A DNA stretch of 64,000 nucleotides from contig NC_003281.10 in NCBI RefSeq assembly GCF_000002985.6, positions 2,046,001 through 2,110,000 of the forward strand, in the 5' to 3' direction. Below, in pieces: positions 53,635 through 64,000 of this stretch (its first letter is position 1; each line of letters starts with the position of its first letter). The notes under the pieces are model-generated. The model did not search any database, was not told the origin of the DNA, and saw nothing but the letters and a program-made list of their open reading frames with translations. Origin of the DNA: Caenorhabditis elegans. Taxonomy: Eukaryota > Nematoda > Chromadorea > Rhabditida > Rhabditidae. The position numbers and the translations under genes were made by a program.

Positions 53635-56316
53635 ATATTTCTTGCCGTAAAAAATTTTTTTTGAAAATTTTTTTTTTTTTTGAAAATTTTTTTAAAATTT
53701 TTTCGAAAAATAATTTTTTAATATTTCTATTTTATCGATTATTTCTCCAGACTTTTTATTGATTTTTGCAAAAACCGGTGTCCCATTTTCCCCCAAAACG
53801 CTTTTATATCAATTCTCAGAGCCCCCATTATTGATTTTTGGTACTTTTCCGCTAGTCAAATGAATTTTTCCTTATTTTTCCAATTTTTTCCAAATTTTTT
53901 TCAGATTCTTTATTACAGATCAACCATGTGATAAATGTGTCAGTCAGTCACTTGCCACATTTTTTTTTCAAAAATTTTGATAAGAATTCCGGTGATAAGG
54001 AGGGGTTCTAGTGTAGTTTTGATGAAAAACTGTCATTTTTTAATGTTTCGTGACTAATTGGGTGCAGTTCGACTCGGTTTTGACGTTTTTCCTAATTATT
54101 TTTGAATCAAAACCGTATAAATTAGGTTGTGTACCTTTAAAATTGTCATGTTCGCTTCGAAACCCACTTTTTTCACACTTTTCTAATAATATTTGAATTC
54201 AGCACACTGAGACCTTCAAAATAAGTATAATCATGACTAGGTTTGAGTCCCGCCACGAAAAGTACAGTACCCTTCGTTGCGGGACCCAATTTTCGCGGAG
54301 AGACCCCAAAATGACGGAGCCTAGCCGATATGGGGCTTGTTTGAAAGCTCTGGAAACGCTGATTTTGAAAGTTCAAATTTCAAGGGTCTCGAAACGATAT
54401 TCACCAAGTTATGGTAGTTTTAATGTAGAATTTTTTGGAAAAAAATCGAAAATTTTCGAAAATCCATAACTTTGTTAATTTTCAAGTTTTAAAATTGGTT
54501 TTAGTCTCAAAAATTTGGAAATTTTACTGAAAATATGAGAAAAATCATTTCGCCGCAAAAAAAAACACAAAACTACAGTAACCCAGTAGGTTTTCGTGGC
54601 GGGACCCAAATGTTTTCGATTTTCGTAAATTTCACCGTAATATAGCCGATATTGGGGTCATTTTGAAGGTCTAAGCGTGACAAATTCGAATTTTCACGAA
54701 AAATTCGGTTTTAATCATTTTTGAAATTTTTTTTGGAAAAAAAATTATTTATAAAAAAATTATTTCTCAAAAATTTTGTTAGTTTTTTTTTTCTTGCACA
54801 ATGTTTCCAGTTCTCGTGCTTTTTGGCCTCAAAACGTGCTAAAATTTAAAGGCGCATGGCTTGCGTCATCATCAAATTTCCGTTTCAAAACTAGTTTTTT
54901 TTTCCAAGTATTCCTCGTAAATAAGGGAAGATTCGATTTGAATAAATTTCCACCAAACTCACACATACACATTTTCTCTGCGTTCTCTTCACTCTCTTTC
55001 TCTCCCCAGAGAGAGAGAGAGAGAGACCGAGAGACACAGACGATGAGAGAGTATCGACTTGGCCAGTGGCTGGCGGGCGGCTGGGCGGTGCGAGAGAGCA
55101 CGACTTAGCGTGCTAAAAGTGTGGAGACGCAGACGGTTTATGCGCACACACACACAGCGGGGAGGCACCCGCGCTCGTTTTTCACATTTTTCGTCAATAT
55201 TTTGCAGTGTTGTGTGCACCCGGAGGCACCAACCCCGAGGCACCCCGTTTTGTGAAAAGCTTTAAATTTATTGATTTTTGTGGTTTTTATGGTTTTTTGA
55301 CCGGAAAAATAAGTTTTAAATTGAAAAATCGATTTAAAAAAGCGGTACGGTAGGCTTAAAGGCGCATAGCTTGAAAAATTTTCGAGGAACCTTTGGAAAA
55401 TTTAGTTTTGCTCAGTTTTTCTCAATTTTTTCTGAATTTCAGATGATTTTCCATCGTTTTTTGCCTTTTTCGATGCAATTTTATTCGTGTTTGCATTAAA
55501 ATTCAACAAAAACCCGAAAAATTTGATTACGGTAGGCTTAAAGGCGCATAGCTCGGAAAATTTTCAAGGAATCTTTAAAAAATTAAATTTTGCCCAGTTT
55601 TTCTCAGTTTTTCTGAGTTATAGTTGATTTTTCAGCATTTTTTGGCTTTTTCGATGCAATTTTATTCGTTTTTGCATTAAAATTCAACAAAAACCCGAAA
55701 AATTTGATTACTGTAGGCTTAAAGGCGCATAGCTTGAAAATTTCGCGAAAAACTTTGTTTTTATACTGTTTTGTATACGAATTTTGTGAGGAAACCAGTT
55801 TTTCGATGGTTTTTTTTCTCGTTTTTCTCAAAACATAGAACTTTGTGCTCTTTTCTCTGGCTTTTCCATCTTAGAAATGAGCATTTTCTAGTTTTTGCTC
55901 ATTTTTCGTGTGTAAATTTTAATTTTTATTTGTTTTCCTTAATTTTGTTTTAATTTTCTTGATTTTTCTCTTGAAACATCGATAAAAATCCATTAGATAC
56001 CATTAAAATCCAATAAAAACCAAAAAACAAAATCTTTCAACCGTAATCCATTAAAGGCGCATGCCTTTATTTGTTCCTTGGGTCTCGAAGGGAACACCTC
56101 GTGTACTCCTCTCGGACAATGATTTTATGTTTAATTTTTAATTTTTATCGATTTTTATGCGAAAAAATGGATTTCCGCTCTGTTTTTTGAGATAAAAACG
56201 ATTTTTAACTTGAAATCTCAATTTTCCTTTTAGTTTCAGCTGAAAAATCCTCTGAAATTCTTTTAAAAAAATCATTTTTTGCATTTTTTTGCAGTTTTCC
56301 GCCAACAAAACTCGGC
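53635..56316. promoter_or_regulatory. Intergenic / upstream region of ppk-2
   Basis: Holds a palindromic repeat (54200-54350), a composition island at 54985-55260 with a GA tract (55008-55037) and GC-rich flanks (GTGGCTGGCGGGCGGCTGGG), the inverted promoter motif GAGACGCAGA (55124-55133), a CA run (55145-55157) and GGAGGCACC words. It then has three spaced copies of GGCTTAAAGGCGCATAGCT. TTTTTTGCAG at 56285-56294, 22 bases before the ATG, is a likely splice acceptor for a leader exon or SL. The island at 55.0-55.25 kb is the best promoter candidate for ppk-2, 1.1 kb upstream. Confidence 0.5.
55345..55745. repeat. Three ~182-bp direct repeats upstream of ppk-2
   Basis: GTAGGCTTAAAGGCGCATAG occurs at about 55349, 55532 and 55714, each followed by CTTGAAAATTT or CTCGGAAAATTT. 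The sequence between (GATTTTTCAGCATTTTTTGG, TTCGATGCAATTTTATTCGT, AAATTCAACAAAAACCCG) is also shared. Shorter AAAGGCGCATG words are at 54849 and 56053. Confidence 0.7.
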
Positions 56317-59300
56317 ATGTCGACAAAAAAGAAGACAAAGGTCCTATCGAAGAAAAAAGGCAAGATTTTGGTGCCAAAATGGAAGCTTTTCCGCGCCAAA
56401 GAGCCTGTCTTGTCGGTTTTCATGTGGGGAATCAATCATACGGTGGATCAGCTGCTTCATGTCCCTCCGCCAGGGCTTCTAATGCCAGATGACTTCAAGG
56501 CAGGTGGAAATTTGAAAAAATCACAAAAAATTGGCCTAGACGAGTGAAAATTTGAGAAAAATCGGAAGAAAAACGACGAAAAAACCAAAAATTGTAGGAC
56601 ACAGCTGAAATCAGTGCTACCGTAGTCAAAAATTTCGAAAAAATGCGAAAATAGGTCAATTTTGCGCGGGAAATTCAAATTTCGCACTGATTTTTCATAA
56701 AAAATCCGATTTTTCAGGCATATTCGAAAGTAAAAATCGATAATCACAATTTCAACAAAGATATTATGCCGTCACACTACAAAGTCAAAGAATACTGTCC
56801 AAATGTGTTCCGTAACCTTCGTGAGCAATTTGGTGTCGACAATTTCGAATATCTACGCTCGCTGACGTCATACGAGCCGGAGCCCGACTTGTTGGATGGC
56901 TCGGCAAAGGATTCCACGCCGAGATTCTTTATATCGTATGATAAGAAGTTTGTGATCAAGGTTTGTGTGTGGAGAAATCGAGAAAATCGTAGGATTTTGA
57001 CCGAAAAAATGCGAAAATTCGGCTTCAAAGTGTGAATTTTGCCCTAAAACGCAAATTTTGGCCTAAAAACGTAAAATTTAGCCCTAAAAACGTGAATTTT
57101 AGTCCTAAAAATGTAAATTTTAGGCATAAAAACGTAAATTTTAGGCATAAAAACGTAAATTTTAAGCTTAAAAACGTGAATTTTAAGCCTAAAACCGTGA
57201 ATTTTAAGCCTAAAACCGTGAATTTTAAGCCTAAAAACGTGAATTTTAGGCCTAAAAACGTAAAATTTAGCCCTAAAAACGTGAATTTTAGGCCTAAAAA
57301 CGTAAATTTTAGGCCTAAAAACTTAAATTTTAAGTGTGAAACCGTGAATTTTAAGCCTAAAAACTTAAATTTTAAGCCTAAAAACCTAAATTTTAGGCCT
57401 GAAAACGTAAATTTTAAGCCTAAAAACGTAAATTTTAAGCCTAAAAATGTAAATTTTAGGCCTAAAACCGTGAATTTTAGGCCTAAAAATGTAACTTTTA
57501 GGCCTAAAAACATACATTTTGGGTCTAAAAACGTAAATTGTAGTGCTAAAAACGCAAATTAAAGCCTAAAACCTTGATTTTTAAGCCTAGAAACTTGGAT
57601 TTTAGCCCTAAAAACGTGAATTTTAGGTCGTAAAAACGTGAAAATTAGGCCTAAAAACGCAGATTTCAGTGTGCTGAATTCCAATATCATCAGAAAATGT
57701 GAAAAAATTGGGTCTCGAAGCGAAAAATGCGAAAAATTACGTTTTTCAACTAAAAATTTCAAATTTTCAACCAAAACTACCCGAAATTTCAAAAAAAAAA
57801 AAAATTTTCAAAATTTCAGTCAATGGACTCCGAAGCGGTCGCCGAGCTCCACTCAGTACTCCGGAATTATCATCAATATGTCGTCGAAAAGCAAGGAAAA
57901 ACCCTTTTGCCGCAATATTTGGGACTTTATAGGTAAAAAGTCGAATTCAGCTCGCCGTGGGCTTCAATTTGACACCAAAAATTCAGGAAAAATCGATAAA
58001 TTTTGAAAAAAAAAATTTTTTTAAGAAACAATTTTGAAACTTTGAAATTTTTTCTGCAAAATTCTAAGTTTTCACTAAAATGTTTATATTTTTGAACTCA
58101 GCTCACCGAGAGCTTTAAAATGACCCCCATATCGGCTAGGTTCCGCCAATTTTGGGTCCCGCCGCGAAAACTACAGTACCCTTCTTGTCGGGACCCAGTT
58201 TTCGCGGCGGGACCCAGAATTGCCGGAACTTAGTCGATATGGGAGTCATTTGAAAGCTCTCGGTGAGCTGAATACGAATTTGACGCGGAAAATTTAAACA
58301 ACTCGAAAATTTTTTTTTTTAAGAAAATGAATTTTTGAAAAAAAATTTTTTTTTTTTGGAAATTTTTAAATTTTTATTGAAATTTTCATACTTTCGAACT
58401 CAGCTCACCGAGAGCTTCAAAATGGCCCCCATATCGGCTAGGCTCCGTCAATTTTGGGTCTCGCCGCGAAAACTACAGTACCCTTCGTGTCGGGACCCAG
58501 TTTTCGCGGCGGGACCCAAAATCGGCGAACCTAGCGGATATGGGAGTCATTGTGAAGGTCTGAGCGAGCGGAATACAAATTTTACGAAAAAAAATTCATA
58601 AATTTTCGAAAAAAAAATTATTTTTAGAAATTGAATTCAAAAAAAAAATTTTTTTTTGGAATTTAGATTTTTTCTACCTAAATTTTATTCAATCTCTTTT
58701 TGCAATGTTTTGCAATATTTTCAGACTAACAATCGAGGGCTCAGAGACATACCTGATCGTAATGCGCAACGTGTTCGGCCGAAAGTACGGTGTCCATACA
58801 AAATTCGACCTTAAAGGATCTACAGTATCCCGTGCGGCGTCGGATAAGGAAAAAGCCAAAGATCTCCCAACACTGAAAGATAACGATTTTCTGGAACAAA
58901 ACTGGAAGCTTAACCTGCCGCCAGAGGCCGGAAAACTGCTCATTGAGATGCTCACTAGTGATACGGAATGGCTCACGAGAATGCATTTGATGGATTATTC
59001 GCTGCTAGTTGGTACGGTACAAAATACCGGAAAAATGCAAAATTTCGGAAAAATCAATAATTCTTAAAATTTCGAGAAAATGTTTTTTTTGGAAATTTTC
59101 TAGATTATTTTTTCAAAGTTCCATATTTCAGAATAATTTCCAAAAATCTGAATTCAGCTCACCAGGACCTTCAAAATGACCCCCTTCATGCCTAGGTTCC
59201 GCCAATTTTGAGTTTTTGGGTCTCGCCACGCGGGGTACTGTAGCTATGGTTTCAGCTGTGTCGAAACTCGAAATTGACGGAGCCAAGGCGTGGTGGGGGT

Positions 59301-61165
59301 CATTTGAAAGATCTTGATGAGCTGAATTCGATTAATTAAATAATACTTTGAGAATGAAATTTTGAGTTAAAAAAATTTTGTTGAAAATTTCCAAAAAAAA
59401 AAGAATTTTTTTCGAATTTCACTTTTCTTAACTAATTTCAAAAAATTTTAATTCAGCTCACCAATACCGTTAAAATGACCCCCATCATGCCTAGGTTCCG
59501 ACGAATTTCGAGAATTTGGGTCTCGCCACGCGGGGTACTGTAGCTATGGCTTCAGCTGTGTCGAAACTCGAAATTGACGCAGCCTAGGCGTGTTGGGGGT
59601 CATTTGAAAGATCTTGATGAGCTGAATTCGATTTTAATGTCAAAATATTTAGAAATCTTTTGAAAAAATTAAATTTTGAGAGAAAATTTTTTTTTGAAAA
59701 TTTCCAAAAAAAAAGAATTTTTTTCGAATTTTCAATTTTCCACGCTAATTTTAAAAAATTTGAATTCAGCTCGCCAGTACCTTCAAAATGACCCCCATCA
59801 TGCCCAGGTTCCGCCAATTTCGAGTTTTTGGGTCTCGCCACGCTGGGTACTGTAGCTATGGTTTCAGCTGTGTCGAAACTCAAAATTGACGCAACCTAGG
59901 CATGTTGGGGGTCATTTGAAAGGTCTTGGTGAGCTGAATTCAAATATTACAGTAGTTGTTTTCAAGAATTTCGATTTTTCAGAATTTTAAAACTGTTCCA
60001 AAAATTAAAAAAAAATTATTCCAGGTATCCACGACTGCGAACGTGCCGCCCAAGAAGCCGCCAATCGTCCCGTAGAACAAAACAGTGAAGAATCGGGCGA
60101 CGAGCTCGCCCCGACGCCCCCAGACTCGCCGATCCCGTCAACGGGCGGCGCATTTCCCGGAGTTTCGGGCGGTCCCGACCTCGATGATGAATTTTACGCC
60201 ATCGCAAGTCCCGCGGATTTTGAGAAAAATTTGATCTATTTTATTGGGCTCGTCGATATTCTCACCTACTACGGCATCAAGAAACGCAGTGCGACGGCCG
60301 CGAAAACTGTGAAATATGGCTCAGATGCCGAGAATATTAGCACTGTTAAACCGGAACAGGTGCGGATTTGCGGAATTGCAAAAAAAAATGGAAAAAATCC
60401 CGAAATTTTGAGGATTTTTGGAGAAAAATTGAGATTTTTTTGGAAATTTCTTAATTTTTTTGATTTGTAGTGTAATTTTCTTTTCCAGCACACTGAGAGC
60501 TTCAATGTAACCCCAATATCGGCTTTTTTCCGCCATTTTTGACACATTTTGGGTCCTGCCACGAAAACTACAGTACCCCTTTCGTGGTGGGACCCGAAAT
60601 TCTCAAAGTCGGCGGAATATAGGCATGTTGGAGGTCATTTGAATGGGTTCGGTGAGCTGAATTCAAATTTAATGCCGACTTTAAAAAATTTACAAAAAAT
60701 TGAAAAAAAAATCCCGAAAATTGACGATTTTCGGAAAAATTTGAAATTTCTCAGTTTTTTTCGAAAATTCAACTGAATTTTCAATTTTCAGTCCAATTTT
60801 TTCACTCAACACACTGAGAGGTTCAATTTGACCCCATTTTGACGATTTTCCGTCAATTTCTACACTTTTTGGGTCTCGCCACGAAAACTACAGTAACCCT
60901 TTCGTGGTGGGACCCAAAAATCTCAAAGTCGGCGGAATATAGGCATGTTGGGGGTCATTTGAAACGTCTCGGTGAGCTGAATTCAATTTTAAAAATGAGA
61001 ATCTACAGAAATGGGTCTCGACGCGAAAAATGGTTTTTTTTTCGAAAATACAAAATTTTCAAAAAAAAACTTTTTTTTTTCTGAAAAATTAAAAAAACTT
61101 CTAATCTCAATTTTTTTCAGTATGCCAAACGACTCGTCGAATTCGTAAGCCGGGCTCTCAACTGA
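56317..61165 (+). CDS. ppk-2: Phosphatidylinositol 5-phosphate 4-kinase (type II PIP kinase)
   Basis: Six exons: 56317-56499, 56718-56960, 57820-57932, 58725-59011, 60025-60359 and 61121-61165, giving 401 residues, the usual PIP4K length. It converts PI5P to PI(4,5)P2, acting at endomembranes and nucleus in other animals. Family landmarks: KLFRAKEPVLSVFMWGINHT at the N-terminus, MPDDFKAYSK across junction 1, MPSHYKVKEYCPNVFRNLR, the ATP-binding Lys in FVIK (residue 142), DLKGST (208-213), SDKEKAKDLPTLKDND, MDYSLLVG (269-276) and IGLVDILTYYG (metal-binding Asp). The specificity loop KKRSATAAKTVKYGSDAE has Ala-Ala before Lys, as in type II. An acidic/Pro insert (SEESGDELAPTPPDSPIPST) sits where vertebrate PIP4Ks have one. 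The first intron is GC-AG. An AATAAA is at 61462-61467. Confidence 0.93.
56500..56505 (+). other. Non-canonical GC 5' splice site of ppk-2 intron 1
   Basis: The exon ends GACTTCAAG and the intron starts GCAGGT; the acceptor is TTTTTCAG|GCATAT at 56717/56718. Only this pair yields DDFK-AYSK in frame, the sequence expected for a PIP4K. The nearby GT (GCAG|GTGG at 56504) would shift the frame. Confidence 0.8.
57035..57670. repeat. 21-bp minisatellite in ppk-2 intron 2
   Basis: About 29 units of AATTTTAGGCCTAAAAACGT with one further base (period 21), with variants AAGCCTAAAACCGTG and TAGCCCTAAAAACG. Because 21 is a multiple of 3, long periodic frames are open on both strands (176 and 162 codons); they are intronic by-products. 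Each unit contains a TTAGGC or TAAGCC hexamer, so descent from telomere-like sequence is possible. Confidence 0.92.
58098..58570. repeat. Pair of palindromic repeats in ppk-2 intron 3
   Basis: Copies at 58098-58268 and 58396-58570. Each has AGCTCACCGAGAGCTT, CCCCCATATCGGCTAGG, CCGCGAAAACTACAGTACCC, TTTTCGCGGCGGGACCCA and an inverse end. They are more than 90% alike over most of their length and in direct orientation. Confidence 0.75.
59152..59942. repeat. Three tandem copies of the palindromic repeat in ppk-2 intron 4
   Basis: Copies at about 59152-59328, 59454-59630 and 59760-59942, all in the same orientation. Each carries TTCAAAATGACCCCC or a close variant, CTGTAGCTATGG, TTTCAGCTGTGTCGAAACTC and a GGTCATTTGAAAG end. 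The AT-rich spacers are also similar, so the period is about 303 bp. Confidence 0.8.
60482..60975. repeat. Pair of palindromic repeats in ppk-2 intron 5
   Basis: Copies at about 60482-60662 and 60800-60975. Each starts with a CACACTGAGAG word and has CGCCACGAAAACTACAGTA or GCCACGAAAACTACAGTACC in the middle. They share CCCTTTCGTGGTGGGACCC and GGCGGAATATAGGCATGTTG on the right. Confidence 0.75.
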
Positions 61166-63521
61166 CCCCGCCCACCATCTACAGTAACCCCGCCCTGCCC
61201 CGCCCCCCTTTTGCACCTTTAATTTCGCACATTGATCTCAATTTTCAATTTTTTTGTAAAAATAAGCTGAAAAGAAAAAAATATACCAAAAATTATAATT
61301 TATTTCCGATATTTTCCTGCTTTGCTCTCCCGCCCCCGTCGCCCTAAGCTCCGCCCATTTCTGACCCGCTAAAATTCCCGATTTATAATTTTTTTTTGAT
61401 TTTCTCCTGAAAATTTGTCTGTAATTTATCCCCCGCTATTACCTTTATATTTTTGTGTAAAAATAAACAGTATTTGGCATGAAAATGTGAAAAATTGGGT
61501 CCCGCCACGAAAACTACTGGGATACTGTAGTTTTGCAGGGGTTTGAGCTGGATTTATTTTTCCTGGGTTATTAAGGTAATTTTACAAATTTAAAGACAAA
61601 AATTAGCTGGAAATCTCAAAAATTGACAAAGTTATGAATTTTCGAAAAAAAAAAACTTTTTGAAATAATTTCAAAATTATTTTTATTTTCCTATTTTCGC
61701 TTCGAGACCTTTATTACACTGATTTTCGTGTTCAACACGTTTTGAATTTCAAAATGACACCCATATTGCCTAGGTTTGATATACTTTGGGTCCCGACGCG
61801 AAAACTACAGTACCCCCCGGGGCTTTCGTGGTGGGGTCCCGAAATTTTCAAAGTAGGCGGAATATAGGCATGTTGGGGGTTATTTGAAAGGTCTCGGTGA
61901 GTTGAAGACGAATTATGTGTCGGTTTTTAAAAATTTACGAAAAATTTGGCGATTTTTAGAAAAGTTGAAATTTCTCCTTTTTTCTAAAATACAACGATTT
62001 CTTGTTAAATTTTCAGTGTAGTTTTCTTCCTCAGCACACTGAGAGCTTCAATTTTACCCTCATATCGGCTAATTTTAACAGTTTTGGGTCCCACCATGAA
62101 AACTACAGTACCCCTTTCGTGGTGGGACCCGAAATTCTCAAAGCCGGCGGAATATAGGCATGTTGGGGGTCATTTGAAAGGTCTCGGTGAGCTGAATACG
62201 AATTTAGAGTCGATTTTTTGCCGATTTTCAAAAGTTTGCAAAAAAAATCCAGAAAATTAATTTTTTAGTATTTTTTAAATTTTTTTTTAAGGATTAAAAC
62301 AATTTATGATAAAAAAGAGCAAAAATGCAAAACTTCATTCCAAAAAAAAACTCAATTATCCCTTAATAAAAGCAGCCAAAGGAATATACGGGAAAACTAT
62401 AAAATTGCAAAAAAAAGCGAAAAAATCCGAACATCAAGACCAAACTGCGTACGATAAAAGCCAAAAGATCTAAATTTTGATTTTCCGGTCAAAAAGTATT
62501 TGAAAATTTGAAATTTGAATTTCCCGCCAAAAAATATTTATTACGTTTCCAGCCTCAAGATTTCAAAATATTTACAAAAAATTGAAAAAGAAAATCCAAA
62601 AAATTTTGAAATTTCTCAGTTTTTTTGAAAATTTAACTGATTTTTAGCTTTTATGGCAATTTTCTTCTTTAGCTCACTGAGAGCTTCAATTTGACCCCAA
62701 TATCGGCTACTTTCCGCCATTTTTAACACTTTTTGGGTCCCGCCGCGAAAACTACAATACCCCGTGGGCTTTCGTGGTGGGATCCCAAAATCCTGGAAGT
62801 CGGCGGAATATAGGTTATTTGAAAGCTCCCGGCAAGGCAAATGCAAATTTGATGCCGATTTTTAAAAATTTACAAAAAAAATTTGAGAATTTGACGATTT
62901 AAAAAAATAAAAATTCAGATTTCTGAAAATTCCCAATTTTTCCGAAATTTCAACAGAATTTTCAATTTTTAGTGCAATTTTCTTACTCAGCTCATCGCGA
63001 GCTTCAATATGACCGCAATATCGGCTACTTTCCGCCATTTTTAACACTATATGGGTCCCGCCACGAGAACTACAGTAACCCTTTCGTGGTGGGACCCAAA
63101 ATTATTAAAGTCGGCGGAATAAAGGCATGTTGGGGGTTATTTGAAAGGTCTCGGTGAGCTGAGTTCAAATTTGAAAATGAAAATTTCCAGAAATGGGTCT
63201 CGACGCGAAAAAAAAATTTGGAAAAATTTTCAAAAAAAAATTTTATAAATTTTTTTTTCAATTTTTTTTCATTTAGTTTTTTGTTTATATTCAGGTAATA
63301 GCATGTATTTTTCGAATAAAATTTTTTTTACTACCGCTGCTCACAGTGGCAATTAACCTTATCTACGTATAATGATTATTGCATAAACTAATCTAAAAAT
63401 AACCGAATTTTTGACCTCTTACGTGGAAAAACCAAGAATTTCCGAGTTTTCAAAAGATGATTTTAGCTGGAAAAATCACAGATAAAAAGTAATTTTACAA
63501 CAACAACGAAAAAGCAATTTC
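61166..63521. repeat. Intergenic region with four more palindromic repeats
   Basis: After the ppk-2 3' end (polyadenylation signal at 61462-61467) come copies at about 61735-61905, 62028-62205, 62660-62830 and 62985-63175. They share CGAAAACTACAGTA, TTTCGTGGTGGGACCC and GGCGGAATATAGGCATGTTG. The stretches 62280-62580 and 63260-63480 show no gene or repeat. Confidence 0.6.
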
Positions 63522-64000
63522 ATGAAAAAATTCCAATTTCTCCTGCTAATTTTGCTCTGCTTTTCGCAATTTTCAATGGCTTTTCCGAAAAAATGCTTCG
63601 ATACTAATTTGGAGGTGAGTTTTTCAGATTTTTTCGGATTTTCAGGCCATAACCCCGAATTTCAGACCCAAAACTGTGCTGCAATTGAGTTATGGTGCAT
63701 CAAGTTTGACAATGAGACACGTGGCTGCACTAATGTTTTTGATTATTGTACCGAATCGGAGCCAGGGTAGGTTTTTGTGCTTTTTCGTCATGAAATTCGT
63801 GTTCTCCGTAGTTTTTCACCTCTAGAAATTAATTTTGAGCCAATTTGGTGAACATCGGCGTTTGCGTACTTTTGAAGCTACAGTAACCCGCCAAAGCAGG
63901 AACTTTTTTTTAGAATATTTTCAAGGCTTCTCGTTATGAAATTCGTGTTCTCCGTAGTTTTTTACCATATAAATTTAATTTTAGCCAATTTGATGGTTAT
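63522..64000 (+). CDS. Small secreted Cys-rich protein, 5' part (partial)
   Basis: Exon 1 is 63522-63614 (MKKFQFLLLILLCFSQFSMA signal peptide, then FPKKCFDTNLE; donor GAG|GTGAGT). Exon 2 is 63666-63766 (acceptor AATTTCAG; QNCAAIELWCIKFDNETRGC and NVFDYCTESEPG; donor CCAGG|GTAGGT). The remaining exon or exons lie beyond the window. Four or more Cys pair up in a C-x6-C-x10-C-x8-C arrangement in exon 2. I do not recognise the family. It is probably secreted. Confidence 0.6.
63858..63896 (+). repeat. GCGTACTTT / CAGTAACCCGCC palindromic repeat
   Basis: GGCGTTTGCGTACTTTTGAA followed by GCTACAGTAACCCGCC: fifth copy of the family seen four times between 2.7 and 3.7 kb. It lies in the intron of the secreted-protein gene. 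Confidence 0.65.

Noticed and set aside
54776..55265. Overlapping frames around 54.8-55.3 kb
   Set aside because: They derive from GA, CA and GC-rich simple sequence in the ppk-2 upstream island and lack splice or family support.
57025..57562. Opposing 162- and 176-codon frames with FLGLKFT / KPKNVNF repeats
   Set aside because: A 21-bp minisatellite inside a ppk-2 intron; periodic on both strands and not conserved as protein.

Overview
The window looks like a Caenorhabditis nuclear chromosome and very probably C. elegans. Small exons are split by introns with TTTCAG-type acceptors, the intergenic DNA is AT-rich, TTAGGC (the nematode telomere hexamer) occurs at interstitial sites, and the families present (srz chemoreceptors, CW/C-type lectins, insulin-like peptides) are nematode expansions. 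I recognise the genes of the right half as a carnitine palmitoyltransferase (cpt-3), a small nematode-type protein tyrosine phosphatase, and the PIP4-kinase ppk-2. As I recall it, these lie together on C. elegans chromosome III. All exon models are hand-built from splice signals, reading phase and paralogue comparison.

Layout. 1-2.4 kb: 5' part of a minus-strand Pro/Gln-rich gene running off the left edge, with interstitial TTAGGC and two foldback elements in an intron. 2.4-7.7 kb: AT-rich, repeat-bearing, no convincing gene. 7.8-11.7 kb: two tandem minus-strand CW + C-type-lectin genes, the left one a pseudogene and the right one apparently intact but carrying a mariner in its last intron. 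11.8-14.4 kb: mostly AT-rich with TTAGGC blocks. 14.7-15.0 kb: a two-exon insulin-like peptide gene. 15.1-26.4 kb: a graveyard of srz chemoreceptor copies interrupted by foldback elements, a Helitron-like insertion and 35-bp satellite blocks, with one apparently intact secreted Cys-rich gene inside (21.5-22.3 kb). 26.4-30.6 kb: a minus-strand phosphatase pseudogene with a recent ~0.9 kb internal duplication. 31.6-36.65 kb: 30 copies of a 168-bp satellite ending about 175 bp before the cpt-3 start codon.

36.8-42.2 kb: cpt-3, whose long introns hold three other tandem-repeat families. 42.2-46.8 kb: intergenic DNA with palindromic dispersed repeats and two TCTGCGTCTCT promoter-type motifs. 46.8-53.6 kb: the intact phosphatase gene, parent or sister of the 27-30 kb pseudogene. 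53.6-56.3 kb: upstream region of ppk-2. 56.3-61.2 kb: ppk-2, six exons and 401 residues, with a GC-AG first intron and a 21-bp minisatellite in intron 2. 61.2-63.5 kb: more palindromic repeats. 63.5 kb to the end: first exons of a small secreted Cys-rich protein.

Functionally the intact genes are independent: lipid catabolism (CPT at the mitochondrial outer membrane), phosphoinositide signalling (PIP4-kinase), tyrosine dephosphorylation and secreted peptides or lectins. I see no operon and no evidence for a new multi-gene system. The most unusual content is the turnover of repeats and gene copies: a Helitron-like insertion whose ends can be placed by paralogue alignment, a satellite at a gene start, satellite blocks with shared inverted ends, and an exon-duplicating rearrangement in a dead phosphatase.
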